This document shows positions 18,657-25,913 of a stretch of DNA of 64,000 nucleotides, one piece after another. The first letter of the stretch is position 1. Each line of letters begins with the position of its first letter. The notes beneath the pieces are model-generated. The model ran no database searches. It was not told where the DNA came from and saw only the letters and a program-made list of their open reading frames with translations. This DNA comes from Marimicrobium sp913061115 (lineage in GTDB: Bacteria; Pseudomonadota; Gammaproteobacteria; Pseudomonadales; Halieaceae). The stretch is from assembly GCF_047729875.1 (NCBI RefSeq), contig NZ_CP159826.1:744001-808000 (forward strand). The letters are read 5' to 3'. The translations under genes were made by a program, and so were the position numbers.

Positions 18657-19364
18657 TTACAGGGGGGGCACCAGCAATTCATAGCCCCAGGCCTTCAGTG
18701 TTTCCGGATGTTGCGAGAAAACGTCGTTCATTGATGCGATGGTGGCAGCGGATAAGGACGCTGTTTTCACTGTGTTCAGGTCTGTAATCGGACGGCTGAG
18801 GGTGCCATCGATGGAGTGGATTTCAAAGCTGGCTTCAGTATCCATATCACTCAATTCCGGCATAAATTGGGCGATTTTCTGGCATGCCTTCGTTGGGTTC
18901 AGAACCAGAGATTCGTAGGTCAGCGCCAGTGCGCCATTCAGTTCGCGGGTGTTCTCGAGTTGAGTGCGCAGGCACATAATGGAAAAGTTCGCTGCACGCT
19001 TCACGCTCCAGTTGTTGCGCCGCATCAATCCCTCGCTGTGTGCATAGGGGTTCCTCACCATAATAATGAATTTTACCGGCTTAAAGTTCGCCAGAATTGC
19101 TTGTGTGCGGATAATGTTGGGTGGACTTTTTTCCAACAGAACAGGCTTTTTTGTGTCCCAATAGGTCTCCCAAACGGCCTTAATCTGAGGCCAGGGCAAA
19201 ACGTGATCGCGATTCCACGGTTTTTCGCGCATCACAGTTACTAGCTCGGGCAGGGATTGCCCTTCGAGCGGCAGTGAAGATACGTTAATGGAAGTAGAGA
19301 TTAGCTTCCACAGTAGTGTCGAGCCAGAATAGGGGGGGCAGAGAACAAAAAGGTAGCAGGGCAT
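18657..19364 (-). CDS. PAPS-dependent sulfotransferase family protein
   Basis: A 235-residue cytosolic sulfotransferase fold. The PAPS 5'-phosphosulfate loop is CPPYSGSTLLWKL at the N-terminus and the 3'-phosphate-binding segment is IMVRNPYAHSEGLMRR (about residue 103). It would move sulfate from PAPS to an unknown hydroxyl. It is shorter than many members but appears complete. It is cotranscribed with the downstream MDR oxidoreductase. It should not be confused with the sulfatase 2 kb further on, which removes sulfate. Confidence 0.82.
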   Translation of the reverse strand: MPCYLFVLCPPYSGSTLLWKLISTSINVSSLPLEGQSLPELVTVMREKPWNRDHVLPWPQIKAVWETYWDTKKPVLLEKSPPNIIRTQAILANFKPVKFIIMVRNPYAHSEGLMRRNNWSVKRAANFSIMCLRTQLENTRELNGALALTYESLVLNPTKACQKIAQFMPELSDMDTEASFEIHSIDGTLSRPITDLNTVKTASLSAATIASMNDVFSQHPETLKAWGYELLVPPL

Positions 19365-19503
19365 GAAGGGTTCGCGGCGTCACCGATGATGTGTCAACAG
19401 GTCGTTATTACATTAACACTAGCAGAGCAGGCGAGGTTGATCTATATTTGATACGATAAAATACTGGCATCTGTTAACCCATGTGAATCGCAGGGATTAC
19501 ATC

Positions 19504-19659
19504 ATGACAAGTTTGTTATTTTCTCTATTTTTGATCGCCATGATATCCACTATTGTCAACAAACGGATATTTTCACTGGCTACTTTTAGTGTCGCGTTGA
19601 TTTTGACGATCTATTGGTTCAATTATCAACTGACTAATACTTTGGATATATTGCTCTAG
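19504..19659 (+). CDS. small membrane protein, DUF5993-like, upstream of the DsbB-like gene
   Basis: A 51-residue ORF with two hydrophobic segments (SLLFSLFLIAMIS and SLATFSVALILTIYWF) and a short tail, TNTLDILL. The pattern (helix, basic turn NKR, helix ending YWF, then a T-D-L tail) and the position 14 bp before a DsbB-like gene match DUF5993, which I recall as a small family encoded beside disulfide-bond formation protein B. The ribosome site is weak. It may be an accessory subunit of the DsbB-like protein; that is inference. Confidence 0.6.
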   Translation: MTSLLFSLFLIAMISTIVNKRIFSLATFSVALILTIYWFNYQLTNTLDILL

Positions 19660-19673
19660 CTGAGGCGATCTTT

Positions 19674-20231
19674 ATGCATATTGATAATTTCCGGCTACTC
19701 AACGCCATCGGGCTCATCCTCGTCAGTGCGGTATTGTGTAACGCTTTTTATGGGCAATTCGTCGACGGTGACCTCCCGTGCCCACTTTGCCTGCTGCAGC
19801 GGGTCGCGTTTGTCGCTGTGCTGTATGGTTTGTTACTCAATGTTGTTTATGGGGCAAAGCCGCTCCACTATTCCATTATTCTCATTAGCGCTTTTCTGGG
19901 CGCTGCCATTGCTATGCGGCAAGTATTGCTGCATATCATTCCTGGCACCCCGCCGTATGGCCCCCCCTTTCTGGGTTATCACTACTACACATGGGCATTT
20001 CTTGTCTTTTCGTTGGTGATATTCGGTACGGCCGTTATCAGCGCGTTTAGTGTCCAGTACTCAAAGGGCTCGTATGTGTCCTTCAAGCATCAACAGTGGT
20101 TCTGCAAGTTAGCGATTGGCATCACGCTTCTGATGACCTTGGGTAATGCCATCTCTGCATTGATAGAATGTGGTCCTGGTCAGTGCCCCGAAAATCCGAC
20201 TTCTTACAAGTTGCTAAATGGGCAGCAATGA
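19674..20231 (+). CDS. DsbB-family disulfide bond formation protein
   Basis: Inner-membrane protein of 185 residues with about four to five hydrophobic segments. The first periplasmic redox pair is GDLPCPLCLLQRVAF (CPLC); a possible second pair is ECGPGQCPENP at the C-terminus. DsbB proteins reoxidise the thiol oxidase DsbA and pass electrons to quinone. No dsbA is adjacent, and the spacing of the second pair differs from E. coli DsbB, so it may belong to a DsbB-like branch serving a specific partner. The small DUF5993-like gene precedes it. Confidence 0.82.
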   Translation: MHIDNFRLLNAIGLILVSAVLCNAFYGQFVDGDLPCPLCLLQRVAFVAVLYGLLLNVVYGAKPLHYSIILISAFLGAAIAMRQVLLHIIPGTPPYGPPFLGYHYYTWAFLVFSLVIFGTAVISAFSVQYSKGSYVSFKHQQWFCKLAIGITLLMTLGNAISALIECGPGQCPENPTSYKLLNGQQ

Positions 20232-20368
20232 CAATGCGCTTTAGTCAATAAGGCTATCAGTTGCGGCATTGTATTCGAGCTGTTTCCCAGTGCTGATTTA
20301 GCACTCGTCAGAGCATGCCCCTATAACTGGCGGAAGAGCCAACGATAAACACTAGAAGGGCGGTTTGC

Positions 20369-20674
20369 GTGAAGCTTGTGTACACTCATCCCAATATTGC
20401 GGTTCTCGTGCAGGCCCATAGTCTTATAGAGCAGGCCGAGATTGAGTGCGTATTGCGTAACGAATATGCCTCTGGCGCTATGGGTGAATTAGCGCCTATC
20501 AATGCTTGGCCGGAGGTCTGGGTTGTAGATGATAAAGACTTCGAGAGGGCGTCCTCAATCGTTGAGGCGTCACAGCGAGCCATTGAAGGCCCAGACTGGC
20601 AGTGTGCTCAATGCCCCAATTACAGTCCGGCAACGTTTGATACGTGCTGGCAATGCGGAGGCGAAAGGCCTTAG
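20369..20674 (+). CDS. DUF2007 domain protein with a zinc-ribbon tail
   Basis: A 101-residue protein. The N-terminal 70 residues (MKLVYTHPNIAVLVQAHSLI..., EVWVVDDKDFERA) match DUF2007, a putative signal-transducing PII-like domain. The C-terminus has WQCAQCPNYSPATFDTCWQCG, two CxxC pairs that could bind zinc. The start is GTG. The left end of an IS6 element begins 2 bp after its stop codon, so the gene is intact but its downstream context has been replaced. Confidence 0.8.
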   Translation: MKLVYTHPNIAVLVQAHSLIEQAEIECVLRNEYASGAMGELAPINAWPEVWVVDDKDFERASSIVEASQRAIEGPDWQCAQCPNYSPATFDTCWQCGGERP

Positions 20675-20676
20675 AG

Positions 20677-21451
20677 GGTACTGACAAGTAAACTCGCCAA
20701 AACTGCTAGACTCGGTAGATGAATACATACAAGCGCCACCGTTTTCCTCCGGACATCATTTCCTATGCGGTCTGGCTCTACTTCAGATTCAACCTCAGCC
20801 ATCGAGATATAGAAGACCTGCTCGCCGAACGGGGCATCACCGTATCCAGAGAAGCAATCCGCCTCTGGTGCATCAAGTTTGGAACCATTTACACCCGGCG
20901 ATTGAAACGAAAACACCGAGGCTATGGCGACGCCTTCTACATCGATGAAGTCTTCGTCAAGATAAATGGTAAACAGCATTATCTGTGGAGAGCCGTCGAT
21001 CAGGATGGTGAAGTGGTCGATGTTTATCTTCAGGGCAAGCGGGATGGCGCTGCAGCTAAGCGCTTCTTCAAAAGGTTATTGTGGAGCCATGGCGCCGAGC
21101 CTAGGAAGATCGTGACTGACAAGCTGCGCAGCTATGGTGTTGCACATCGTGAATTGATTCCCGAGACGATCCACAGCACTGAGCAGTATGAGAATAATCG
21201 GGCAGAGCAATCCCATGAGGCGACGAGGGTGCGAGAGCGAGGGATGAGGAAGTTTAAGTCAGTTAGACAGGCGCAGCGGTTTTTGGGTGCGCATGCTGCG
21301 GTTCAGAATCTATTCAACCTGGGCCGGCATCTGGTTAGAGCTAAACATTATCGAGATCTGAGGATAAGTGCGTTCGCTGAATGGAGTAGGGTAGTTACTT
21401 GAATCTAGAGATCAGGTTTTCAAGGTCTGGATAAGTTAAGTTGCCAATACC
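20677..21451 (+). mobile_element. IS6-family insertion sequence, copy 1 (complete, 775 bp)
   Basis: The left inverted repeat begins GGTACTGACAAGTAAACT and the right end, read inward, begins GGTATTGGCAACTTAACTT. The transposase ATG lies 42 bp inside the left end, as in the other copies here. No 8-bp target duplication is visible (flanks CCTTAGAG and GGTTTGTA), which suggests recombination or a cointegrate history. It forms the left boundary of an IS-sulfatase-IS unit. Confidence 0.85.
20719..21402 (+). CDS. IS6-family DDE transposase, copy 1
   Basis: A full-length 227-residue transposase with an N-terminal HTH region (YRHRFPP-like start, NLSHRDIEDLLAERGI) and the catalytic aspartates and glutamate in FYIDEVFVKINGKQHYLWRA, KIVTDKLRSYG and NNRAEQSHEATRVRER. 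IS6 enzymes move by replicative cointegrate formation. It appears intact. It is similar but not identical to the copies at 23646 and 38976, so the copies did not arise by very recent duplication. Confidence 0.93.
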   Translation: MNTYKRHRFPPDIISYAVWLYFRFNLSHRDIEDLLAERGITVSREAIRLWCIKFGTIYTRRLKRKHRGYGDAFYIDEVFVKINGKQHYLWRAVDQDGEVVDVYLQGKRDGAAAKRFFKRLLWSHGAEPRKIVTDKLRSYGVAHRELIPETIHSTEQYENNRAEQSHEATRVRERGMRKFKSVRQAQRFLGAHAAVQNLFNLGRHLVRAKHYRDLRISAFAEWSRVVT

Positions 21452-21514
21452 GGTTTGTATGTTAGGGTTTGCGTTTTCAACAAGCTTCTAAAGTGGTTCC
21501 AGGCTATAAATGTA

Positions 21515-23470
21515 ATGATGTTGAATATGAATGTAGGTATAGGCAGTCGGAGTTTTTGGCTTTTCCCACTGCTAGTGGCAGCTGTACTACTTATCTATTT
21601 TGCAAGCCGCCCTTGGCCTGATTCGAGTATCGTCGCCGGCGTAACGAACGCTGACAAACCTCCTAATATTTTGTTCATTATTATTGATGATATGGGTTAC
21701 AACGATCTGGGTGCTAACGGAAATGCTTCGGTGAGAACGCCCAACCTGAATCAGCTGGCTTCAGAGGGTGTAAGGTTTACCCGTAACTACGTTAACTCAT
21801 CCTGTACGGTAACGCGGGCGGGTATATTGCTGGGAGTACAGCCAGAATCTCACGGATTCCGACCGGATGCGATCGGGATTTCTCCTGAGGCCATCACGTT
21901 ACCGGAAACGTTGAGAGAAGCAGGATATAGCACCCACCTTATTGGTAAATGGCATGTTGGCTTCCTGTCAAAGTTGGCCTGGCCAACCCGGCAGGGATTT
22001 GATACTTTTTTTGGTTTTTTGGCGCAGAACCTGTTGCGGGGAACTCGGGACGGAAAATGGTTGATCCGTCATCCCACCTACCGTGATCCCTGGCTTCAGC
22101 ACAATGAAGATGAGCCCAGCAAGCACCCGGGTCATTTGTCAGATATACTAACGGAACGCGCCGTTAGCACCATTCAAACATTGGCGAAGGAAGAGCAACC
22201 ATGGTTCCTCAGTTTGTGGACATATGCTCCTCATGCTCCTATCGATCCTGCAGAGCGATTTTCCAAAACATACCCGGACACGCCAGCAGGGAAATATCTA
22301 GCGCTTGTCGAACAGGTCGATCATTCAGTCGGTAGAGTTCTCGATACTTTACGTCAATCCGGCCTAGATGATAATACCGTCGTTATGGTGGTTAGTGATA
22401 ACGGTGGCACCAATAAGGAAGTAGATAATAACCTGCCTTTTTGGGGTTCAAAGGCCACTTTTTATGAAGGGGGTATACGCACCCCACTCATTATTCGCTG
22501 GCCGGGAAAAGTTCAGCCGGGAGCGGTTGCAGATGAAGTTGTAACTTATTTGGACTATTTTCCTACCTTTGCCGATATTGCACAGATCGAACCACCAGCG
22601 GATGTGCGCGGAATTAGTATTTTTGATATTTTGAACAAAACAGTAGAAAGGTCCAGTAACGTCTACTGGGAAGCCAGCAATTCCATTCATCATTCGTGGT
22701 CAATTCTGTCCAGTGATGGACAGTGGCGCCTGGGTCAATACTTCATAGGAGAACCACAACTCAATGACCTGTTCGAGCATCCTAATGGAGATACGGATGT
22801 GGTTGAGCGCTACCCGTTGATTACTAACGGCCTTAGAGAGGATTTCATGCAATGGCGTATCAAAGCACGACAGGTTGATTTTACGTATCACCAATTGACA
22901 AGCACGGGTGCAGCGAAGATAGGGGGGCATTCACTGCAGCGTGCACCGGGTTACGGTGGGCATACGTTTGCTATTGCTCTGGTGCCGGAAACTCCAGCAG
23001 CGAAAGGTGTTTCGGTATCTGGGGTAGGTCGACAGTTCATAGCGTTTCAGCGTGATATGTGGGAGTTGAGTTTGTATGATTCGAAATTGCACCTCGACAT
23101 AAATGGTATCCGGTTAGAGGCGCCTGGGCCGCCTTCTGGGATTTGTACTTCAGTCATCGTCACATCACAATTCAATCCAGGGCATGTCATGCCGAAGACA
23201 AAGTCCTCCCTGGTAGAGCTTTATGTGAATGGCGAGAAGGCCGCTGAATTCTCCGCCAAGTCGTTTAAGGACCCTGTAGACGCCCATATCAATTCGACTT
23301 TTGTAGGTCAGAGTGATGAGGGTGCTGGTCGTTATGTAGGAACTCTTGGTAAGCCGCTAATTATCAATGAAAGATTGGTTGCGGACGAGCAAGACGATTT
23401 AAAAAGTGACAACTCGATCTCCTCCATCGAAAAAACATTATGCGCGCAGTTGGAGGCGGTTGAAACCTAA
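21515..23470 (+). CDS. type I sulfatase with C-terminal LamG-like region
   Basis: A 651-residue exported or membrane-anchored arylsulfatase. The N-terminus has one hydrophobic segment (SFWLFPLLVAAVLLIYFA). Metal-site residues lie in FIIIDDMGYNDLG, GKWHVGF and VVSDNGGT. The formylglycine motif reads SSCTVTRAGILLG: the cysteine is present, but the usual C-x-P-S-R is C-T-V-T-R. The last 200 residues look like a concanavalin/LamG-type sandwich (VELYVNGEKAAEF, TFVGQSDEG). IS6 copies flank it. No sulfatase-maturing enzyme is in the window. The start is uncertain; ATG at 21518 and 21527 are also possible. The substrate is probably a sulfated algal glycan or small sulfate ester, by inference. Confidence 0.85.
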   Translation: MMLNMNVGIGSRSFWLFPLLVAAVLLIYFASRPWPDSSIVAGVTNADKPPNILFIIIDDMGYNDLGANGNASVRTPNLNQLASEGVRFTRNYVNSSCTVTRAGILLGVQPESHGFRPDAIGISPEAITLPETLREAGYSTHLIGKWHVGFLSKLAWPTRQGFDTFFGFLAQNLLRGTRDGKWLIRHPTYRDPWLQHNEDEPSKHPGHLSDILTERAVSTIQTLAKEEQPWFLSLWTYAPHAPIDPAERFSKTYPDTPAGKYLALVEQVDHSVGRVLDTLRQSGLDDNTVVMVVSDNGGTNKEVDNNLPFWGSKATFYEGGIRTPLIIRWPGKVQPGAVADEVVTYLDYFPTFADIAQIEPPADVRGISIFDILNKTVERSSNVYWEASNSIHHSWSILSSDGQWRLGQYFIGEPQLNDLFEHPNGDTDVVERYPLITNGLREDFMQWRIKARQVDFTYHQLTSTGAAKIGGHSLQRAPGYGGHTFAIALVPETPAAKGVSVSGVGRQFIAFQRDMWELSLYDSKLHLDINGIRLEAPGPPSGICTSVIVTSQFNPGHVMPKTKSSLVELYVNGEKAAEFSAKSFKDPVDAHINSTFVGQSDEGAGRYVGTLGKPLIINERLVADEQDDLKSDNSISSIEKTLCAQLEAVET

Positions 23471-23500
23471 GAGATTGCAACGAGCGCCAGCGCAGAAAAG

Positions 23501-23603
23501 GGTACTGAAAAATTAACTTCTGTGAAATCAGGAATGTCGGCATTTTCATTTAGGCAACTGCCCTGCTCCATTCTGCGAACGCACTGTCCCTGACATTCCG
23601 ATA
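23501..23603 (-). mobile_element. 3'-terminal remnant of an IS6 element, interrupted by copy 2
   Basis: It begins at an IS6 right end (GGTACTGAAAAATTAACTTC) and runs inward through the last codons of a minus-strand transposase (RDSAFAEWSRAVA then stop) until IS copy 2 starts. It closely resembles the start of the truncated copy at 42879. So an older opposite-strand copy was present before IS copy 2 inserted. Confidence 0.75.
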
Positions 23604-24379
23604 GGTATCGCCAAGTTAACCGGCCGAATTCGCTAGAATCAGGCCATGAATACATATAAACGCCACCGATTCCCACCGGACATTATCAGCTACGCAGTCT
23701 GGCTCTACTATCGCTGTAATCTCAGCCATCGCGATATCGAAGACCTTCTCGCCGAACGAGGCACTATCGTCACACGGGAATCAATCCGTCTCTGGTGCAT
23801 CAAGTTCGGCGCTCTATATGCCAGACGGTTGAAGCGGAAACATCGTGGCTATGGAGACACCTTCTACATCGACGAGGTCTTCATCAAGATCAACGGCAAG
23901 CAACATTATCTCTGGAGGGCAGTCGACCAGGATGGCGAGGTAGTGGATGTTTATCTCCAGGCCAGGCGTGATGGCGCAGCAGCCAAGCGTTTCTTCAAAC
24001 GGTTGTTACGAAACAATGGCAGCGAGCCCAGAAAGATCGTTACGGATAAACTGCGAAGCTATGGTGTGGCTCACCGGGAATTGATCTCAGAGACGATCCA
24101 CAGCACTGGGCAGTATGAAAATAATCGCGCTGAGCAATCGCATGAGGCGACCAGGGTGAGAGAGCGAGGGATGAGGAAGTTCAAGTCGGTCCGGCAGGCA
24201 CAGAGATTCTTGGGTGTTCATACTGCCGTATCTAATCTTTTCAACTTGGGTAGGCACCTCGTTCGCGCTCAAAATTACCGTGATCTCAGGGTAAGTGCGT
24301 TTTCAGAATGGGGAAGGGCGGTTGCCTGAAGGGTCGATGTTAGGTTTCTGCGGTCTGGATGATTTAACTTGTCAGTACC
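23604..24379 (+). mobile_element. IS6-family insertion sequence, copy 2 (complete, 776 bp)
   Basis: The left end is a decayed repeat, GGTATCGCCAAGTTAAC, exactly 42 bp before the transposase ATG; the right end read inward is GGTACTGACAAGTTAAATC. No target duplication is visible. It inserted into, or recombined with, an older IS6 remnant on its left. Confidence 0.8.
23646..24329 (+). CDS. IS6-family DDE transposase, copy 2
   Basis: Complete 227-residue enzyme with the same HTH and DDE layout as copy 1 (FYIDEVFIKINGK, KIVTDKLRSYG, NNRAEQSHEATR). Residue differences from copy 1 are scattered through the protein (for example RCNLSHRD, ERGTIVTRES, LLRNNGSEPRK), so the two are separate lineage members. 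Confidence 0.93.
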   Translation: MNTYKRHRFPPDIISYAVWLYYRCNLSHRDIEDLLAERGTIVTRESIRLWCIKFGALYARRLKRKHRGYGDTFYIDEVFIKINGKQHYLWRAVDQDGEVVDVYLQARRDGAAAKRFFKRLLRNNGSEPRKIVTDKLRSYGVAHRELISETIHSTGQYENNRAEQSHEATRVRERGMRKFKSVRQAQRFLGVHTAVSNLFNLGRHLVRAQNYRDLRVSAFSEWGRAVA

Positions 24380-24458
24380 TCCACCACACATCAGTCCAAC
24401 CCCGCAGCCCCGCGCTAGCCGTCTAGTTGAACAGCAGCAAATGGTCTATGCTAGCCGA

Positions 24459-25046
24459 ATGACAAGTATATCTATGAAGATCATTTTGCTGCTCGCTGTA
24501 TTGGCTGGGGGCGTTAGTGCATCTGATTTGCCAGACTGTGTTGGGGATTACGACGTTAGCTGGAACAATTGCTTTGGCACCTACACCGACTCAAATGGCA
24601 ACAAGTACGTTGGTGAGTGGAAGGATGGCAACAGCAGCGGACAAGGCACCGTCACATGGGCAAATGGCAACAAGTACGTTGGTGAGTGGAAGGATAATAG
24701 TAGGAACGGACAAGGCACCTTAACTTACGCAGATGGCCGCGAGTACGTTGGTGAGTTTAAGGATGGTGACTTCAATGGAAAAGGCACCTACACGTCAAAA
24801 GACCGAACGATAAGGGAAGGCATCTGGGAGGACGATGAATTTCTCGGAACAGTAGCCGAAGTTGAAAGAGCAGAGCGGACGCGTATTGCCGCAGAGGAAA
24901 AGGCCGAAAGAATCTACAACGCTTGTCTGCTAGACAAAGGCGCTGATGTAGACATGAGTGTGAGCAGTTTAGAAAAGGCTTTGAAGGCAACTTGCGCTTC
25001 CATCGCAGAAGCCCCGTCGTTCCTAGAAGGTCTCAGATACGACTAA
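24459..25046 (+). CDS. secreted MORN-repeat protein
   Basis: A 195-residue protein with a signal peptide (IILLLAVLAGGVSA, cleavage near ASD). Three MORN repeats of about 23 residues follow (YVGEWKDGN, YVGEWKDNS, YVGEFKDGD), then a helical, charged stretch (EVERAERTRIAAEEKAER) and two C-terminal cysteines. MORN repeats bind lipids or proteins. The first two repeats share an identical 35-bp DNA segment 69 bp apart, a recent internal duplication. Start choice is uncertain (24441, 24459 and 24474 are all in frame). The gene sits between IS copy 2 and the distal att site. Confidence 0.75.
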   Translation: MTSISMKIILLLAVLAGGVSASDLPDCVGDYDVSWNNCFGTYTDSNGNKYVGEWKDGNSSGQGTVTWANGNKYVGEWKDNSRNGQGTLTYADGREYVGEFKDGDFNGKGTYTSKDRTIREGIWEDDEFLGTVAEVERAERTRIAAEEKAERIYNACLLDKGADVDMSVSSLEKALKATCASIAEAPSFLEGLRYD

Positions 25047-25176
25047 GACCTGAACTGTTGCATCGCTCATCCTTGCAACGACGGATCAAATGCTGTCTAA
25101 GGTTGCCCCATGGTTGCCCAAATTAGTTTATGAAGTATTTCAGGTGGCAGGGGGTGCGCTAAGTTATTGATCTATA

Positions 25177-25199
25177 TGGTAGCTACGGGTGGACTTGAA
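25177..25199 (-). repeat. distal att site: 23-bp copy of the tRNA-Met 3' end
   Basis: Identical over 23 bp to 46842-46864; the bases on both sides differ. This is the displaced 3' end of the tRNA gene left at the far junction after integration. Confidence 0.88.
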
Positions 25200-25535
25200 T
25201 AAAGGCTGTAAGCCCTTGTTTACAAAGCCTTCATCCTGCTTGTAGAGCTTGTTGTACCGTCAAAAATACCGTCAAAAATTGTCAATTACCAACTAGATCG
25301 CACCAATCTTTAGCCTAATTGTTGGCTAACCAATGTTCAAGGGCAATGACAGCATTTCAGTGTGCTTTTTCAAACATCTGCAAGGATGTTCCCGAAGTAA
25401 TTTGGTCACATATATTCTAAAATGTAAGGGGCGCTGTATCGCGATGATTGATGTTTCGCAGAGACTCGGTGTACAAAGACTTTCATCCGTTAACCTGTAT
25501 TATTGTGACTGGATCTAACCGCTTCTAGGAACACA
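25200..25535. other. non-coding stretch between att site and the HIT gene
   Basis: No convincing gene. A short direct repeat (accgtcaaaaat, twice, near 25257-25279) could be an arm site for the integrase or excisionase. The last 80 bp must hold the HIT gene promoter; I cannot place the boxes with confidence. Confidence 0.4.
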
Positions 25536-25910
25536 ATGTCTGACTGTCTTTTCTGCCATATCGAACAATCGAGGGTTATAGCCACCAACGATCTTGCGTA
25601 TGCTATCCGTGATGGTTTCCCTGTCACTGCGGGACATATGCTGATTATCCCCAATCGCCATGTTGAGGACTACTTCGGCCTGTCGCAAGATGAATTGCTG
25701 GCTTGTGATGCGCTGCTGAAGTCACTAAAAGAACAAATCCAACGTGATGACTCTAGTGTCACTGGGTTCAATATAGGGATGAATGCTGGTGAAGCTGCAG
25801 GGCAGACGATCTTCCACTGCCATATCCACCTTATTCCCCGGCGTATTGGGGACGTGGAGGTGCCCAGAGGCGGTGTTCGCCACGTAATTCCAGGAAAGGG
25901 TAGTTACTAG
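25536..25910 (+). CDS. HIT-family nucleotide hydrolase
   Basis: A 124-residue HIT protein with an N-terminal CLFCHI cysteine pair, the mid segment PVTAGHMLIIPNRHVEDYF, and the catalytic histidine triad FHCHIHLIPRR. HIT enzymes split or transfer nucleotidyl groups (for example Ap4A hydrolases and AMP-lysine hydrolases). AGGA lies 6 nt before the ATG. An HNH endonuclease gene starts 3 bp after its stop, on the same strand, and the pair is the first cargo inside the distal att site. The cellular substrate is unknown; a role together with the nuclease is inferred from the tight pairing. Confidence 0.88.
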   Translation: MSDCLFCHIEQSRVIATNDLAYAIRDGFPVTAGHMLIIPNRHVEDYFGLSQDELLACDALLKSLKEQIQRDDSSVTGFNIGMNAGEAAGQTIFHCHIHLIPRRIGDVEVPRGGVRHVIPGKGSY

Positions 25911-25913
25911 TTT

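Larger units (their letters stand above)
20677..24379. mobile_element. IS6-sulfatase-IS6 composite unit
   Basis: Two complete IS6 copies in the same orientation enclose the sulfatase gene and the 3' remnant of a third copy. IS6 elements are known to mobilise intervening DNA as cointegrates or circular units. That this one still moves is inference. The core flanks are the DUF2007 gene on the left and the MORN gene on the right. Confidence 0.6.

Noticed and set aside
25333..25518. 61-codon frame before the HIT gene
   Set aside because: No ribosome site, and it lies in the likely promoter region of the HIT gene.
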